Origin: Leeuwenhoekiella parthenopeia
Lineage (GTDB): Bacteria > Bacteroidota > Bacteroidia > Flavobacteriales > Flavobacteriaceae
Length of the DNA: 64,000 bases
Direction: 5' to 3'
NCBI RefSeq assembly: GCF_020782115.1
Contig: NZ_JAJGMW010000010.1
Span: forward strand, 62,001-126,000
The notes beneath the pieces were generated by a model. That model did not search any database and had not been told where the DNA came from. It saw nothing but the letters and a program-made list of their open reading frames with translations. The translations under genes were made by a program, and so were the position numbers. Below are positions 51,861-60,405 of this stretch, piece by piece. Each line of letters opens with the position of its first letter. Within the stretch, counting starts at the first letter, position 1.

Positions 51861-52640
51861 TTAAAACAAGGTTACAGCCACTTCAATCGCACCGTATTCC
51901 TGCTCGGGATTCCACATCGCTGTTGCGGCAAAGGGTAAGCTGAATTTCTTAAGCACCATAACTTCTTTGGTATAAATTACTCCAAGATTGGTCACATTGG
52001 GTTTGTCCCCATAGAAATGAGACGCGCTTTTAAACGAGAATGCACCACCCGCAAACGCACTGATTGACCAGTACCTCTTCTGAATGAGTTTATAGCTGGC
52101 CTCTACGTAATTGGAAAAAGCATTCCGTAGGTTTCCGGAATCTGTTACATAAATATCCCTACCCTGAACGATGGTACTCCACGAAAGTTTGAGCGGTACA
52201 GACTTAAACTGATAACCCAGGGTTACATCTATAAAATGAGAGGTAGTGCTTCGATCGTAGTCAAAAATGTCTGCATCAGGAAAATCACTGGAATTGTTAA
52301 TATCCCAGACCGAAAGTGAAAAACCCCGATACGAGTACGACGCATAATAATCAAACTCGGTATAGTATCCGGTCACACCTGCACCACCCCATAAGCCTGC
52401 TTTAAAACGACCGTCTTTTGACGTATAGTTGAGATCGACATCAACTACAGGCGCATCGGTTACCCGCAGACCTTTCCATAAATGCATGGTTTTTACCCGG
52501 ACGTTAAAGTCAAAAGCCTGCTGTTCCTGAGCCGTTGAATCTGCGATTTCCAGTTGAGATGAGCGTACGTCTTCCTGAGCCTCCAGCTGCTGGAATGCCA
52601 TAAAGCACACCAGCGCGAGGGCTGTGTTTAAAAATTTCAT
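51861..52640 (-). CDS. Outer-membrane beta-barrel protein, last gene of the glycerol operon
   Basis: The 259-residue protein has a signal peptide (MKFLNTALALVCFMAFQQLEAQ) and a body of amphipathic strands (FRVTMH-like starts such as VRVKTMHLWKGLRV and YYASYSYRGFSLSVWDI). It ends in VAVTLF with a terminal Phe, as outer-membrane barrels do. It lies 18 bp downstream of glpF on the same strand, after glpD-glpK-glpF. This suggests a channel or accessory protein for glycerol or a glycerol ester across the outer membrane. No family name can be given. Confidence 0.65.
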   Translation of the reverse strand: MKFLNTALALVCFMAFQQLEAQEDVRSSQLEIADSTAQEQQAFDFNVRVKTMHLWKGLRVTDAPVVDVDLNYTSKDGRFKAGLWGGAGVTGYYTEFDYYASYSYRGFSLSVWDINNSSDFPDADIFDYDRSTTSHFIDVTLGYQFKSVPLKLSWSTIVQGRDIYVTDSGNLRNAFSNYVEASYKLIQKRYWSISAFAGGAFSFKSASHFYGDKPNVTNLGVIYTKEVMVLKKFSLPFAATAMWNPEQEYGAIEVAVTLF

Positions 52641-52658
52641 AATGGTGTTTTCGATTAT

Positions 52659-53390
52659 TTAATTTAAAGCGAGGTAAAGCAGGGCCGCCAGGACGGCACC
52701 TATTATGGGGCCTAAAAGAGGAATCCAGGCATAACTCCAGCCGCTGTCTGTTTTGCCTTTAATGGGCAATAATGCGTGTACAATACGAGGTCCCAAATCC
52801 CGTGCGGGATTGATCGCATATCCTGTAGTTCCTCCTAAAGAGAGACCTATTCCCCATACGACAAAGGCTACCGGGATGGCTCCTATAGAACCCAATCCCA
52901 CTTTTGTCCCTGTACCATCGTTAATTTCGGCACCAGAGAAATAGAAAACACAAAATATAAGTACGAAAGTACCAATGATCTCACTGATGATGTTTCTAAA
53001 GTTATTGGGGATTGCGGGATCTGTACAGAATACAGCGCGCTTAAGCCCCGCATCTTCGGTGGCGTCAAAATGGTCTTTATACATCAGGTAAACCAATGCA
53101 GACCCGATCATGGCTCCTATAAATTCTGCAGCGATATAAGCAGGAACATCTTCCCACGGAAAGAGCCCTCCAATTGCTAACCCCAGAGTAACTGCCGGAT
53201 TTAAATGTGCCCCGCTGTAAGGCCCGGCAACCACCACGCCTACAAAAACAGCAAGGCCCCAGGCCGTGGTAATTGTCATCCAGCCACCGCCGTGTCCTTT
53301 GGTTTTACTTAAAATATCGTTTGCAACAATTCCTCCTCCTAAAAGAATGAGTAAGCCTGTGCCAATAATTTCTGCTACGAAAGGTGTCAT
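52659..53390 (-). CDS. glpF: Glycerol uptake facilitator (aquaglyceroporin)
   Basis: The start is taken at ATG 53388-53390 (243 residues, MTPFVAEIIGTGLLILLGGG), the usual beginning for Bacteroidota GlpF. A TTG at 53417 would add nine residues overlapping glpK. Six helices and two half-helices carry the NPA motifs SGAHLNPAVTLG and GYAINPARDLGPR. The Asp after the second NPAR is typical of glycerol rather than water channels. It conducts glycerol into the cytoplasm, where GlpK traps it. It lies 11 bp after glpK. Confidence 0.93.
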   Translation of the reverse strand: MTPFVAEIIGTGLLILLGGGIVANDILSKTKGHGGGWMTITTAWGLAVFVGVVVAGPYSGAHLNPAVTLGLAIGGLFPWEDVPAYIAAEFIGAMIGSALVYLMYKDHFDATEDAGLKRAVFCTDPAIPNNFRNIISEIIGTFVLIFCVFYFSGAEINDGTGTKVGLGSIGAIPVAFVVWGIGLSLGGTTGYAINPARDLGPRIVHALLPIKGKTDSGWSYAWIPLLGPIIGAVLAALLYLALN

Positions 53391-53401
53391 AAACTCGGGT
53401 A

Positions 53402-54895
53402 TTATAGGGTTGTCCAATATTCTAACGCCTTAATTGCGCGATACCATCCTTTAATACCTTCCTCGACAGCAGACCTGTCTTTCTCCGGGTTGAAACGTTT
53501 TTCTTCCTGCCACATTTCTTCAATTTCTTCCTGGCTTTTCCAGAATCCCACTGCGAGTCCTGCAAGATAGGCCGCACCTAATGCAGTGGTTTCTGTAATT
53601 TTAGGTCGTATGGTAATAGAGTCTAAAACATCTGCCTGAAACTGCATCAGGGTATCGTTGATAGAAGCACCACCGTCAACGCGCAATTCTTTAATTTCTA
53701 TATCCGAATCGGCGTGCATGGCTTTAAGAATGTCCATCGTCTGGTAAGCGATTGCCTCAATAGAAGCTCTGGCAATGTGCGCGTCTGTTGTGCCGCGGGT
53801 AATCCCAAAGATGGTTCCTTTTCCTTTTTGGTTCCAATAGGGCGCTCCCAATCCCGCAAATGCCGGAATAAAATAAACGCCATCTGTAGAATCTACCGAA
53901 GCCGCTAATTTTTCGACGTGATTCGATTTTTTAATAATCCCAAGACCATCACGCAACCACTGTACAACCGCCCCTCCAATGAAAATACTTCCTTCCAGAG
54001 CATATTCGGTTTTACCGTTAATACGCCATGCAACTGTTGTAAGCAGGTTATTTTTAGATAAGATAGGCTTGTCACCAATATTCATAAGCATAAAGCAACC
54101 GGTGCCGTAGGTGCTTTTTACCATACCTTTTTTGGTACACATCTGACCAAAAAGAGCGGCCATCTGGTCTCCTGCGATACCTGCAATTGGGATTTTGGAA
54201 GCAAACACCGTAGTTTTTGTATGACCGTATATTTCACTGGAATCCTTCACCTCGGGAAGCATGCTTTTTGGGATATCAAAAAGTTCGAGAAGTTCATCAT
54301 CCCAGTCCATCGTATTGATGTTATACAACAAAGTTCTACACGCATTGGTAACGTCTGTAACGTGCAATTCACCTTTGGTGAAATTCCAAATCAACCAGGT
54401 ATCAATGGTTCCCAGAACCAGATCTCCGGCTTCCGCTTTTTCGCGGGCACCTTCTACATTATCCAGAATCCATTTTACTTTGGTTCCCGAAAAATAAGAA
54501 TCAATTACCAGCCCTGTTTTCTCCTGGATCATTTCGGCTTTGCCGCTTTCCTTCAGTTCATCGCAATAATCTGCTGTACGTTTATCCTGCCATACAATCG
54601 CATTATAAATCGCTTTGCCGGTGTTTCGGTCCCAAACTACCACCGTTTCCCGCTGATTGGTAATCCCAATCCCGGCTATATTTTTTCCATTTAAACCTTC
54701 AGAAACCGTTGCTTCTGCGGCTACCCCTGCCTGTGTGGACCAAATTTCCTGAGGATCGTGTTCTACCCAGCCCGGTTTCGGGAAATACTGTTTAAACTCC
54801 TTTTGAGCAATTGAAACAATGCTTCCGCTTTTATCGAAAACGATTGCGCGAGAACTTGTAGTTCCCTGATCTAAGGCTAAAATATACTGGTCCAT
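53402..54895 (-). CDS. glpK: Glycerol kinase
   Basis: The 497-residue FGGY kinase phosphorylates glycerol to sn-glycerol 3-phosphate. It starts with the phosphate-1 motif [17 protein letters not shown], has [11 protein letters not shown] and the catalytic-region [13 protein letters not shown], and the FGGY signature [21 protein letters not shown] (quoted in part, GLGAPYWN) in the C-terminal half. Its length is standard. A 167-bp gap to glpD holds a hairpin repeat, the only break in this operon. Confidence 0.95.
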   Translation of the reverse strand: MDQYILALDQGTTSSRAIVFDKSGSIVSIAQKEFKQYFPKPGWVEHDPQEIWSTQAGVAAEATVSEGLNGKNIAGIGITNQRETVVVWDRNTGKAIYNAIVWQDKRTADYCDELKESGKAEMIQEKTGLVIDSYFSGTKVKWILDNVEGAREKAEAGDLVLGTIDTWLIWNFTKGELHVTDVTNACRTLLYNINTMDWDDELLELFDIPKSMLPEVKDSSEIYGHTKTTVFASKIPIAGIAGDQMAALFGQMCTKKGMVKSTYGTGCFMLMNIGDKPILSKNNLLTTVAWRINGKTEYALEGSIFIGGAVVQWLRDGLGIIKKSNHVEKLAASVDSTDGVYFIPAFAGLGAPYWNQKGKGTIFGITRGTTDAHIARASIEAIAYQTMDILKAMHADSDIEIKELRVDGGASINDTLMQFQADVLDSITIRPKITETTALGAAYLAGLAVGFWKSQEEIEEMWQEEKRFNPEKDRSAVEEGIKGWYRAIKALEYWTTL

Positions 54896-54917
54896 TTAAT
54901 TAGGTTTTTAGGTTAAA

Positions 54918-55047
54918 GAGGCTGTCTAAAAAGTCTTAGCAACTTGAGTTTTCAGATTTAACCTGTCGAAACTGATTCTGACAATCAGTAAGTTGAATAT
55001 ATTTCGACAAGCTCAACTTGACATGGCCTTACTTTTTAGACAACCTC
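54918..55047. repeat. 130-bp MITE-like nested palindrome inside the glp operon
   Basis: GAGGCTGTCTAAAAAGT (54918-54934) is inverted as ACTTTTTAGACAACCTC (55031-55047), 17 bp with one mismatch. Nested inside are TGTCGAAA/TTTCGACA (54964-54971, 55002-55009) and ACTGATT/AATCAGT (54971-54977, 54983-54989). The whole element can fold into one long hairpin. Terminal GGCTGTCTAAAAAGT sequences with inner TTTCGACAAGCTCAA blocks are, from memory, a dispersed Bacteroidota repeat. It separates glpD from glpK. Confidence 0.7.
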
Positions 55048-55062
55048 ATATATTGGTTTTAT

Positions 55063-56658
55063 TTATGCGGTTACGGTATTGCTTTCAATACAATAGTGGT
55101 TGGCCAATTTTGTGAATTTATCTACCTGTTCTATCCTCCAGGCTTCGTCACGATTTAATTCTTTGGCTAAAATCTGTGCTACTTCCGGGGTCATATCTAT
55201 TGCTGCGTGAGCATCTAAAAACAAGGCTCTTACCCGTCTCGCCAACACATCATCTACCGTACGGGCCATCTCATATCGGGCTGCCCAAACCACCTCTGCT
55301 TTTAGAAATGGCAATCTTGGGTGTAATTTTTCACCGAGTGAGGCATCTTCTTTAATCAGATCTGCGATACCTTTTTGATCTGTACCGTAAATGTATTTGT
55401 GATCGTTGCGGTCTTCCGTGGGTTTTGCTCCGTGAATTTTTAAATCTTTGGTCCTGCAGGGTTGCTTCGGAAGTCTTTTTAAAGAAATTGCTTTGTCTAT
55501 AGTGTCTTGAGCCATCCGTCTGTAGGTCGTCCACTTACCACCTGTGATGGTTAGCAATCCTGATTCTGAAACGATTACTTTATGACTACGCGAGATTTCT
55601 TTGGTCTTTTCTGAAGAATCTTTTGGCGCTGCCAGCGGGCGTAATCCGGCATAGATACTACGTACATCTGCACGCGTTACTTTTTTATCCAGATAATTAT
55701 TGAAGGTTTGCAGAATGAATTCAATCTCCTGTTCCTGAGCCTGAGGTTCCAGACTGTGATCATCCAGATTGGTATCTGTCGTACCTACGATTACTTTATC
55801 GTGCCAGGGGACAGCAAATAATACCCTGCCGTCGTCTGTCTTAGGAATCATTATGGCATCTTCGCCGGGCAAAAAGGATTTATCAAAAACCAGATGCACA
55901 CCCTGACTGGGAACAATAGATTTACGTGCATCTTTATTCTGCATTTTTAAAATTTCATCAGAAAATACTCCGGTTGCGTTAATAACCAGATTGGCGTCAA
56001 ATGAATAACTGGTATTCGTCTCGGCATCGAGGGCCTCTACTCCGGTGATTTTTCCGGAAGTATCCTGGGCTAAATCTGTAACCTTAAAATGATTGAGCAA
56101 GGTTGCCCCCTGTTCTATAGCGGTTTGTGCAAGGTTCACTGCCAGTCTGGAATCATCAAACTGACCATCTTTATAAACCACACCACCGTATAAACCTTTC
56201 TGGCGCAGCGTAGAGAGTCGCTCAACCGTATTGGTTTTATTGATGTGGGTAGATTTACCCAAACTTAATTTTCCGGCTAAAAAATCATAAGCCTTTAAAC
56301 CAATTGTGTAATAAATACCTTCCCACCAGCGGTAGTTAGGAATCACAAAACTTTGATTTTTAACCAAATGCGGTGCGTTTTTCTCAAGCAAACCACGTTC
56401 GTGCAGCGCTTCGCGTACCAGATCAATATTTCCCTGAGCCAGGTAACGCACCCCACCGTGCACTAATTTTGTACTACGGCTCGAAGTACCCTTGGCGTAG
56501 TCTACCTGTTCCAGCAATAAGGTTTTATAGCCACGGGTTGCGCTGTCAACAGCAACACCAAGTCCACTGGCACCACCACCTATTACAATTACATCCCATT
56601 TTTTTACGCCGGGAAGCTGACTGATAAGTTGCTCTCTATTAAAAATATTGGTTTTCAT
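55063..56658 (-). CDS. glpD: FAD-dependent glycerol-3-phosphate dehydrogenase
   Basis: The 531-residue flavoprotein oxidises sn-glycerol 3-phosphate to dihydroxyacetone phosphate and passes electrons to the quinone pool. The FAD Rossmann motif VIVIGGGASGLGVAVDSATRG is near residues 24-44, followed by GTSSRSTKLVHGGVRYL, a GlpD hallmark. LLTITGGKWTTYRRMAQDT near 365 is the second FAD contact. It is the first gene of the glp operon, facing away from the DeoR-type regulator, and has a -7 element at 56687. Confidence 0.94.
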   Translation of the reverse strand: MKTNIFNREQLISQLPGVKKWDVIVIGGGASGLGVAVDSATRGYKTLLLEQVDYAKGTSSRSTKLVHGGVRYLAQGNIDLVREALHERGLLEKNAPHLVKNQSFVIPNYRWWEGIYYTIGLKAYDFLAGKLSLGKSTHINKTNTVERLSTLRQKGLYGGVVYKDGQFDDSRLAVNLAQTAIEQGATLLNHFKVTDLAQDTSGKITGVEALDAETNTSYSFDANLVINATGVFSDEILKMQNKDARKSIVPSQGVHLVFDKSFLPGEDAIMIPKTDDGRVLFAVPWHDKVIVGTTDTNLDDHSLEPQAQEQEIEFILQTFNNYLDKKVTRADVRSIYAGLRPLAAPKDSSEKTKEISRSHKVIVSESGLLTITGGKWTTYRRMAQDTIDKAISLKRLPKQPCRTKDLKIHGAKPTEDRNDHKYIYGTDQKGIADLIKEDASLGEKLHPRLPFLKAEVVWAARYEMARTVDDVLARRVRALFLDAHAAIDMTPEVAQILAKELNRDEAWRIEQVDKFTKLANHYCIESNTVTA

Positions 56659-56686
56659 TTGGTTTTCAAGTATTACTAATTACACA

Positions 56687-56694
56687 CAAACTTA
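56687..56694 (-). promoter_or_regulatory. -7 promoter element TAAGTTTG for glpD (minus strand)
   Basis: It fits TAnnTTTG and lies 28 nt upstream of ATG 56658. The operator at 56718 would cover its -33 region. Confidence 0.5.
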
Positions 56695-56717
56695 TAAAAA
56701 ATGAAATTAAACGATTA

Positions 56718-56742
56718 TAAACGAAAGTTAAATTTTCGTTTA
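56718..56742. promoter_or_regulatory. Candidate GlpR operator 1
   Basis: TAAACGAAA (56718-56726) and TTTCGTTTA (56734-56742) are perfect 9-bp inverted arms with a 7-bp spacer. TTTCG/CGAAA half-sites are known for DeoR/GlpR-family regulators, and the gene for one lies next door. Confidence 0.6.
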
Positions 56743-56763
56743 AATTTAAATTACACGTATTTC

Positions 56764-56801
56764 GATTAAAAACGAAACTAAAAGAAACTTAGTTTTTAAT
56801 C
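56764..56801. promoter_or_regulatory. Candidate GlpR operator 2
   Basis: GATTAAAAAC (56764-56773) and GTTTTTAATC (56792-56801) are perfect 10-bp inverted arms. The spacer contains AAACGAAAC, which repeats the half-site of operator 1. It lies just upstream of the regulator's own -7 element, so autoregulation is likely. Confidence 0.5.
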
Positions 56802-56815
56802 CGATACGAACCGCT

Positions 56816-56823
56816 TATATTTG
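56816..56823 (+). promoter_or_regulatory. -7 promoter element TATATTTG for the DeoR/GlpR gene
   Basis: It fits TAnnTTTG and lies 39 nt before ATG 56863. Confidence 0.5.
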
Positions 56824-56862
56824 TGATGCTTAACTAAAATTTTACGCGCGCCCTTCAGCACT

Positions 56863-57615
56863 ATGGAAAGACATCAGAAAATACTCGATCAATTAAAGAC
56901 CGAAAAGCATATTAAAGTTACTACGCTTTGCGAACGATTAAATGTTTCTGCCGTAACCATACGAAAGGACCTGAAATTATTAGAAGATAAAGGATTGCTT
57001 TTTCGCACGCACGGAGGAGCTTCATTAGAAAATCCCTACATAAATGAACGGGATATTACCGAAAAGGCCGCAATCTCTGCCACCGAAAAATCCCTAATTG
57101 CAGATATGGCCGCAACCCGTATTCAGGAAAACGATTCGATTATCATTGCCAGTGGTACAACCGTGCAACAGCTTGCAAAAGTCATTGTACCCAAAGGAAA
57201 ACTGAATATCATCACCTCTTCACTTCAGGTGACGATTGAGCTGCTCAATCACCGGGATATCGATATCATACAGCTGGGTGGAAACATAAGACACCGCTCT
57301 GCCTCGGTTACCGGACACTATGCAGAACACATCTTAAATCACATCTCTTCCAACCAATTATTTATGGGAGTTGATGGGATAGATCTCGATTTTGGCTGTA
57401 CCACAACAAATATTGAAGAAGCCATTCTCAATCAAAAAATGATGCAGGCAGCACAAAAAACCATAATTCTGGCCGATTCAAGTAAATTTGGAAAACGCAG
57501 TCTCGCTAAAATTTGCAACCTGGATGAGATAGACGAGATCATTACAGATAAAGATCTTTCCGAAAACCTGGCAGACCGCATCCAGGAGCTGGGAATAAAA
57601 TTAACTCTGGTATAA
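56863..57615 (+). CDS. glpR: DeoR/GlpR-family transcriptional regulator
   Basis: The 250-residue protein has the DeoR helix-turn-helix (ERHQKILDQLKTEKHIKVTTLCERLNVSAVTIRKDLKLLE, quoted in part: LCERLNVSAVTIRKDLKLLE) and a C-terminal sugar-phosphate sensor domain with IASGTTVQQLAK and LADSSKFGKRSLAKI. It is divergent from glpD-glpK-glpF, with two operator-like inverted repeats in the 204-bp gap. It is therefore the likely repressor of the glycerol genes, released by glycerol 3-phosphate. The effector is inferred from the family and the context. Confidence 0.88.
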   Translation: MERHQKILDQLKTEKHIKVTTLCERLNVSAVTIRKDLKLLEDKGLLFRTHGGASLENPYINERDITEKAAISATEKSLIADMAATRIQENDSIIIASGTTVQQLAKVIVPKGKLNIITSSLQVTIELLNHRDIDIIQLGGNIRHRSASVTGHYAEHILNHISSNQLFMGVDGIDLDFGCTTTNIEEAILNQKMMQAAQKTIILADSSKFGKRSLAKICNLDEIDEIITDKDLSENLADRIQELGIKLTLV

Positions 57616-58080
57616 ATAGCTATTCCCCGGAAGCAAGGCTCAAATCCGGTATTTAAACAAGGTATTTCATTGAGGTTTCGGCAGGTATTCTATCAGGAAC
57701 ATTGAATTCCCCATCTGGTCTGAGCTCTCCGCGGGATTCAAAAAAAGCACGCAATTACAGCATTTATTTGGGTTTGTACCAAAAGTTTACGTTTCAAAAA
57801 CCGGCCCTTGACGCCTGTTTAGAAGCAACAATACTTTTTTCAAAATCCCTTAAAACCAACTCGCCAAAGAAGTTCTCACAAGACCGCTTACCCGGCTTTT
57901 CCTGTCCTGAAACAACTTTATCAGCTAGTTCTGCTCCAAATATCTCATGAAGCAGGGGCGAAATCCCAAAGCAAAAGCCCGACTGGTATCAAACTGAAGA
58001 AGCCCTCCATTTTTGATCTCATGGGCGCTTGCTAAAATTATAAACGTTTTTAGTACATTTATAAAAACTAAAACAGAATT
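57616..58080. other. Intergenic region, 465 bp, with decayed coding sequence on the minus strand
   Basis: No intact gene is present. A short plus-strand frame at 57702-57950 has a composition unlike the neighbours and is not accepted. The minus strand shows three or more gene-like frames in series (see the pseudogene entry). AAACGTTT at 58042-58049 before GH43 is a small palindrome with a central CG. Confidence 0.5.
57653..58060 (-). pseudogene. Possible frameshifted gene remnant, family unknown
   Basis: Read leftwards on the minus strand, gene-like segments follow one another in shifting frames. They are ASAHEIKNGGLLQFDTSRAF, then SPLLHEIFGAELADKVVSG to ASRAGF with a stop at 57794-57796, then KRKLLVQTQINAVIACF, and last ESRGELRPDGEFNVPDR to MKYLV with a stop at 57653-57655. 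Two shifts fall at T runs (five and seven T), which are usual frameshift points. None of the segments has a start codon of its own. I do not recognise the family. The segments could be chance frames, so confidence is low. Confidence 0.35.
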
Positions 58081-59139
58081 ATGCTTCCTTTTACTTCAAT
58101 TTACCGCAAAGCATTTATGCTAGCTGCAGGTATCCTGACATTTACCTCTTGTGCAACCGCTCAAACAAAGGCTGTAGCTTCAGCCAACACCGCTGATAAC
58201 TGCGAAGAACTGCCTTATATAAACCCCATCGTTCCGCAACGCGCAGACCCTTTTGTTTACAAAGACAGTGATGGCACTTATTATTTTATCGCTACGGCAC
58301 CGGAGTATGATCGTATCGAAATCAGAAAATCAAACACCCTAAATGGTTTGGGTACGGCAGAGCCGAAAGTAATCTGGACCAAGCACGAAACCGGTAAAAT
58401 GGGCGCTCACATTTGGGCTCCTGAGCTTCATAAAATAGATGGTAAATGGTATGTCTATTTTGCGGCAGGCGAAGTAGAAGATGTATGGAAGATACGCATG
58501 TTTGCGCTTTCTACAGATGCGGCAGATCCTACCGAAGGAACCTGGAAAGAAGAAGGCCAGATGACCACCGAACAGGATTCATTCTCTTTAGACGCCACTC
58601 CGTTTGAACATAAGGGGAAACGTTATTTAATTTGGGCACAGGCCAAAAGTCCTTATGAAGGCACTTCACTCGTTTTAGCTGAGATGGACTCCCCTACCAG
58701 CATTACCGGAAAAGAGCTCATCATCACTTATCCCAAATACGACTGGGAGCTTAAAGGCTACAAGGTAAATGAGGGACCGGCGGTACTCAAACACGCTGAT
58801 AAAATTTTTATTACGTATTCTGCCAGTGCTACAGATGCCAACTACGCATTAGGTCTGCTCTGGGTCGATGTAGATTCAGATTTGATGAACCCCGAATCCT
58901 GGAATAAATCTGAAACTCCCGTTTTTTATACCAATGCTGAAGTACGGCGTTTTGGCCCCGGCCATAATTCCTTCACAAAATCTGAAGACGGCAAGAATGA
59001 TGTACTAATCTACCATGCCCGGGTTTATGAGCAGGTGCGCGGCAACTCCCTTTATGATTTTAACCGCCATGCCCGCGCCCGGATCATCGAATGGGATGAG
59101 AACGGATTCCCAAATTTCAGACAGGCAGAGCGGGATTAA
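58081..59139 (+). CDS. Glycoside hydrolase family 43 lipoprotein
   Basis: The 352-residue protein has lipobox FTSC (Cys24) and a single five-bladed beta-propeller. Likely catalytic residues are the Asp in QRADPFVYK near residue 56, the pKa-modulating Asp in SLDATPF near 171, and the Glu in VNEGPAVLK near 235. The propeller continues to RFGPGHNSF and ARVYEQ. GH43 enzymes remove arabinose or xylose from plant or algal glycans, often as arabinofuranosidase, but the specificity cannot be read. It is a single gene between a decayed region and a terminator, away from any SusCD pair. Confidence 0.88.
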   Translation: MLPFTSIYRKAFMLAAGILTFTSCATAQTKAVASANTADNCEELPYINPIVPQRADPFVYKDSDGTYYFIATAPEYDRIEIRKSNTLNGLGTAEPKVIWTKHETGKMGAHIWAPELHKIDGKWYVYFAAGEVEDVWKIRMFALSTDAADPTEGTWKEEGQMTTEQDSFSLDATPFEHKGKRYLIWAQAKSPYEGTSLVLAEMDSPTSITGKELIITYPKYDWELKGYKVNEGPAVLKHADKIFITYSASATDANYALGLLWVDVDSDLMNPESWNKSETPVFYTNAEVRRFGPGHNSFTKSEDGKNDVLIYHARVYEQVRGNSLYDFNRHARARIIEWDENGFPNFRQAERD

Positions 59140-59146
59140 TAGCTCA

Positions 59147-59179
59147 AAATAAACCTCTGGAAAACCGAGGGCTTTATTT
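59147..59179 (+). terminator. Terminator after GH43
   Basis: AAATAAACCTC (59147-59157) and GAGG-GC-TTTATTT (59167-59179) form a stem with a 2-nt bulge and T-rich end, 7 bp after the GH43 stop. Confidence 0.7.
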
Positions 59180-59181
59180 CC

Positions 59182-59189
59182 TATTTTTG
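59182..59189 (+). promoter_or_regulatory. -7 promoter element TATTTTTG
   Basis: It fits TAnnTTTG and lies 25 nt before ATG 59215, directly after the GH43 terminator. Confidence 0.45.
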
Positions 59190-59214
59190 GATTATACCTA
59201 AATTTTCGTTCTCG

Positions 59215-60387
59215 ATGACACGATTATATTGCTTCATAAGCTGTTTATTTCTAAGCATTAGCGCTGTAGCCCAGGATCAGGTTTCGGCCCAAATTATTAA
59301 GGAGCGCGACTCGCTATTACTCAACCTAAACAAGCAATTGGAAGAAAACGCAGTAAAGCTAAAAATGCTGCAAAATGAATTTTCTGATCTGAATCCTAAC
59401 CGGGGCAGTCAGCGATTAGAACGCTTAGACAGTATTATTTCAAAGCAGGAAAATCGCATCAGCCTGCTTGAAAATTCCAGAAAGATTCAGCTTAAATTAA
59501 ACGGGCAACTCGCGTTTACCGAGTTGATGAGCATTCAGCGGGATATTAAGCCCAGCAACCTGTTGCTTTCTTCTCAGGATTTTTTCAGCAAAATCGCGGC
59601 GATAAATAACCCTACTCAATACAAGGCCTACACCGAATGGTTTAAAGAATACGAGGAGTGGTATGAGCGAAAAAAAGGCAAAGACAATTGGCTCGACCTC
59701 ATCAACAACAGTCTCAATATTCTCAACACGCCTGCCAGCCAGGTACCTTTATATGGGTCACTGTACCAAAGCTTTTCTACCGGAATTTCTTCAGCGATTG
59801 ACCTGGTAGGCGGTGCCGGCAAGGATTTGCGTGACAAAACCCCCGTCATGCTTCAGGTTTTGAATACCGCAAGCCAGTTTAGCCAGCAACAGAGTATTAT
59901 AGATAATGAATGGCAGAGCATCAATGAGGAACTCAATAAACTGGAGGATGAATACCAGCGTTTACTTCAGGAACAGTCTAATTATTACGGTATTGAATCA
60001 GGCAGGCTTAAACAATATCAAAACGCGACTCTTGACAGTGAACGGGAAACCCTTAAAAATGACTTTAGAAAAGTTATCAGTGCCAAAATCACCCAAAAGG
60101 AGCTTGAGCACCGTCAGGAATGGCTAACGGAAGTGGAACGTTTTATGGTAAAAACCCAGTCGCTTCGCCAGCGATTTGGACAATTAACCCTGCGTATGAA
60201 GAGCAATATTTCAAAATACCGGGAACTGATCAAACTCTTTTCTCAAAATACCGTTTTTGCTGAAGAATTTCGCAGTAAATTAACAGGGCTTCAGAGCAGT
60301 ATCGATCAGGTGGATTCCAATTTTAATGCAGTTTTCAATCCTTCAAAATATATCGAAGACTCAGAAGTCATGTATATCACGCAATAA
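59215..60387 (+). CDS. Secreted coiled-coil protein of unknown function
   Basis: The 390-residue protein has a signal peptide (about residues 1-19) and is otherwise mostly helical. Coiled-coil heptads are visible at about residues 25-85 (LNKQLEENAVKLKMLQNEF) and again at about 235-300 (SINEELNKLEDEYQRLLQEQ). A middle region has WFKEYEEWYERKKGKDNW and a Gly/Ala segment. I do not recognise the family. It probably acts in the periplasm as a structural or scaffold protein. The dienelactone hydrolase gene starts 18 bp downstream, so they may be co-transcribed. Confidence 0.65.
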   Translation: MTRLYCFISCLFLSISAVAQDQVSAQIIKERDSLLLNLNKQLEENAVKLKMLQNEFSDLNPNRGSQRLERLDSIISKQENRISLLENSRKIQLKLNGQLAFTELMSIQRDIKPSNLLLSSQDFFSKIAAINNPTQYKAYTEWFKEYEEWYERKKGKDNWLDLINNSLNILNTPASQVPLYGSLYQSFSTGISSAIDLVGGAGKDLRDKTPVMLQVLNTASQFSQQQSIIDNEWQSINEELNKLEDEYQRLLQEQSNYYGIESGRLKQYQNATLDSERETLKNDFRKVISAKITQKELEHRQEWLTEVERFMVKTQSLRQRFGQLTLRMKSNISKYRELIKLFSQNTVFAEEFRSKLTGLQSSIDQVDSNFNAVFNPSKYIEDSEVMYITQ

Positions 60388-60405
60388 GTCGTAAAAAATA
60401 GCGCT

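Noticed and set aside
57702-57950. 82-codon plus-strand frame between glpR and GH43
   Set aside because: Its translation is rich in Ser, Pro and Lys with no domain, signal or family features. The opposite strand carries more gene-like segments, so this looks like their mirror.
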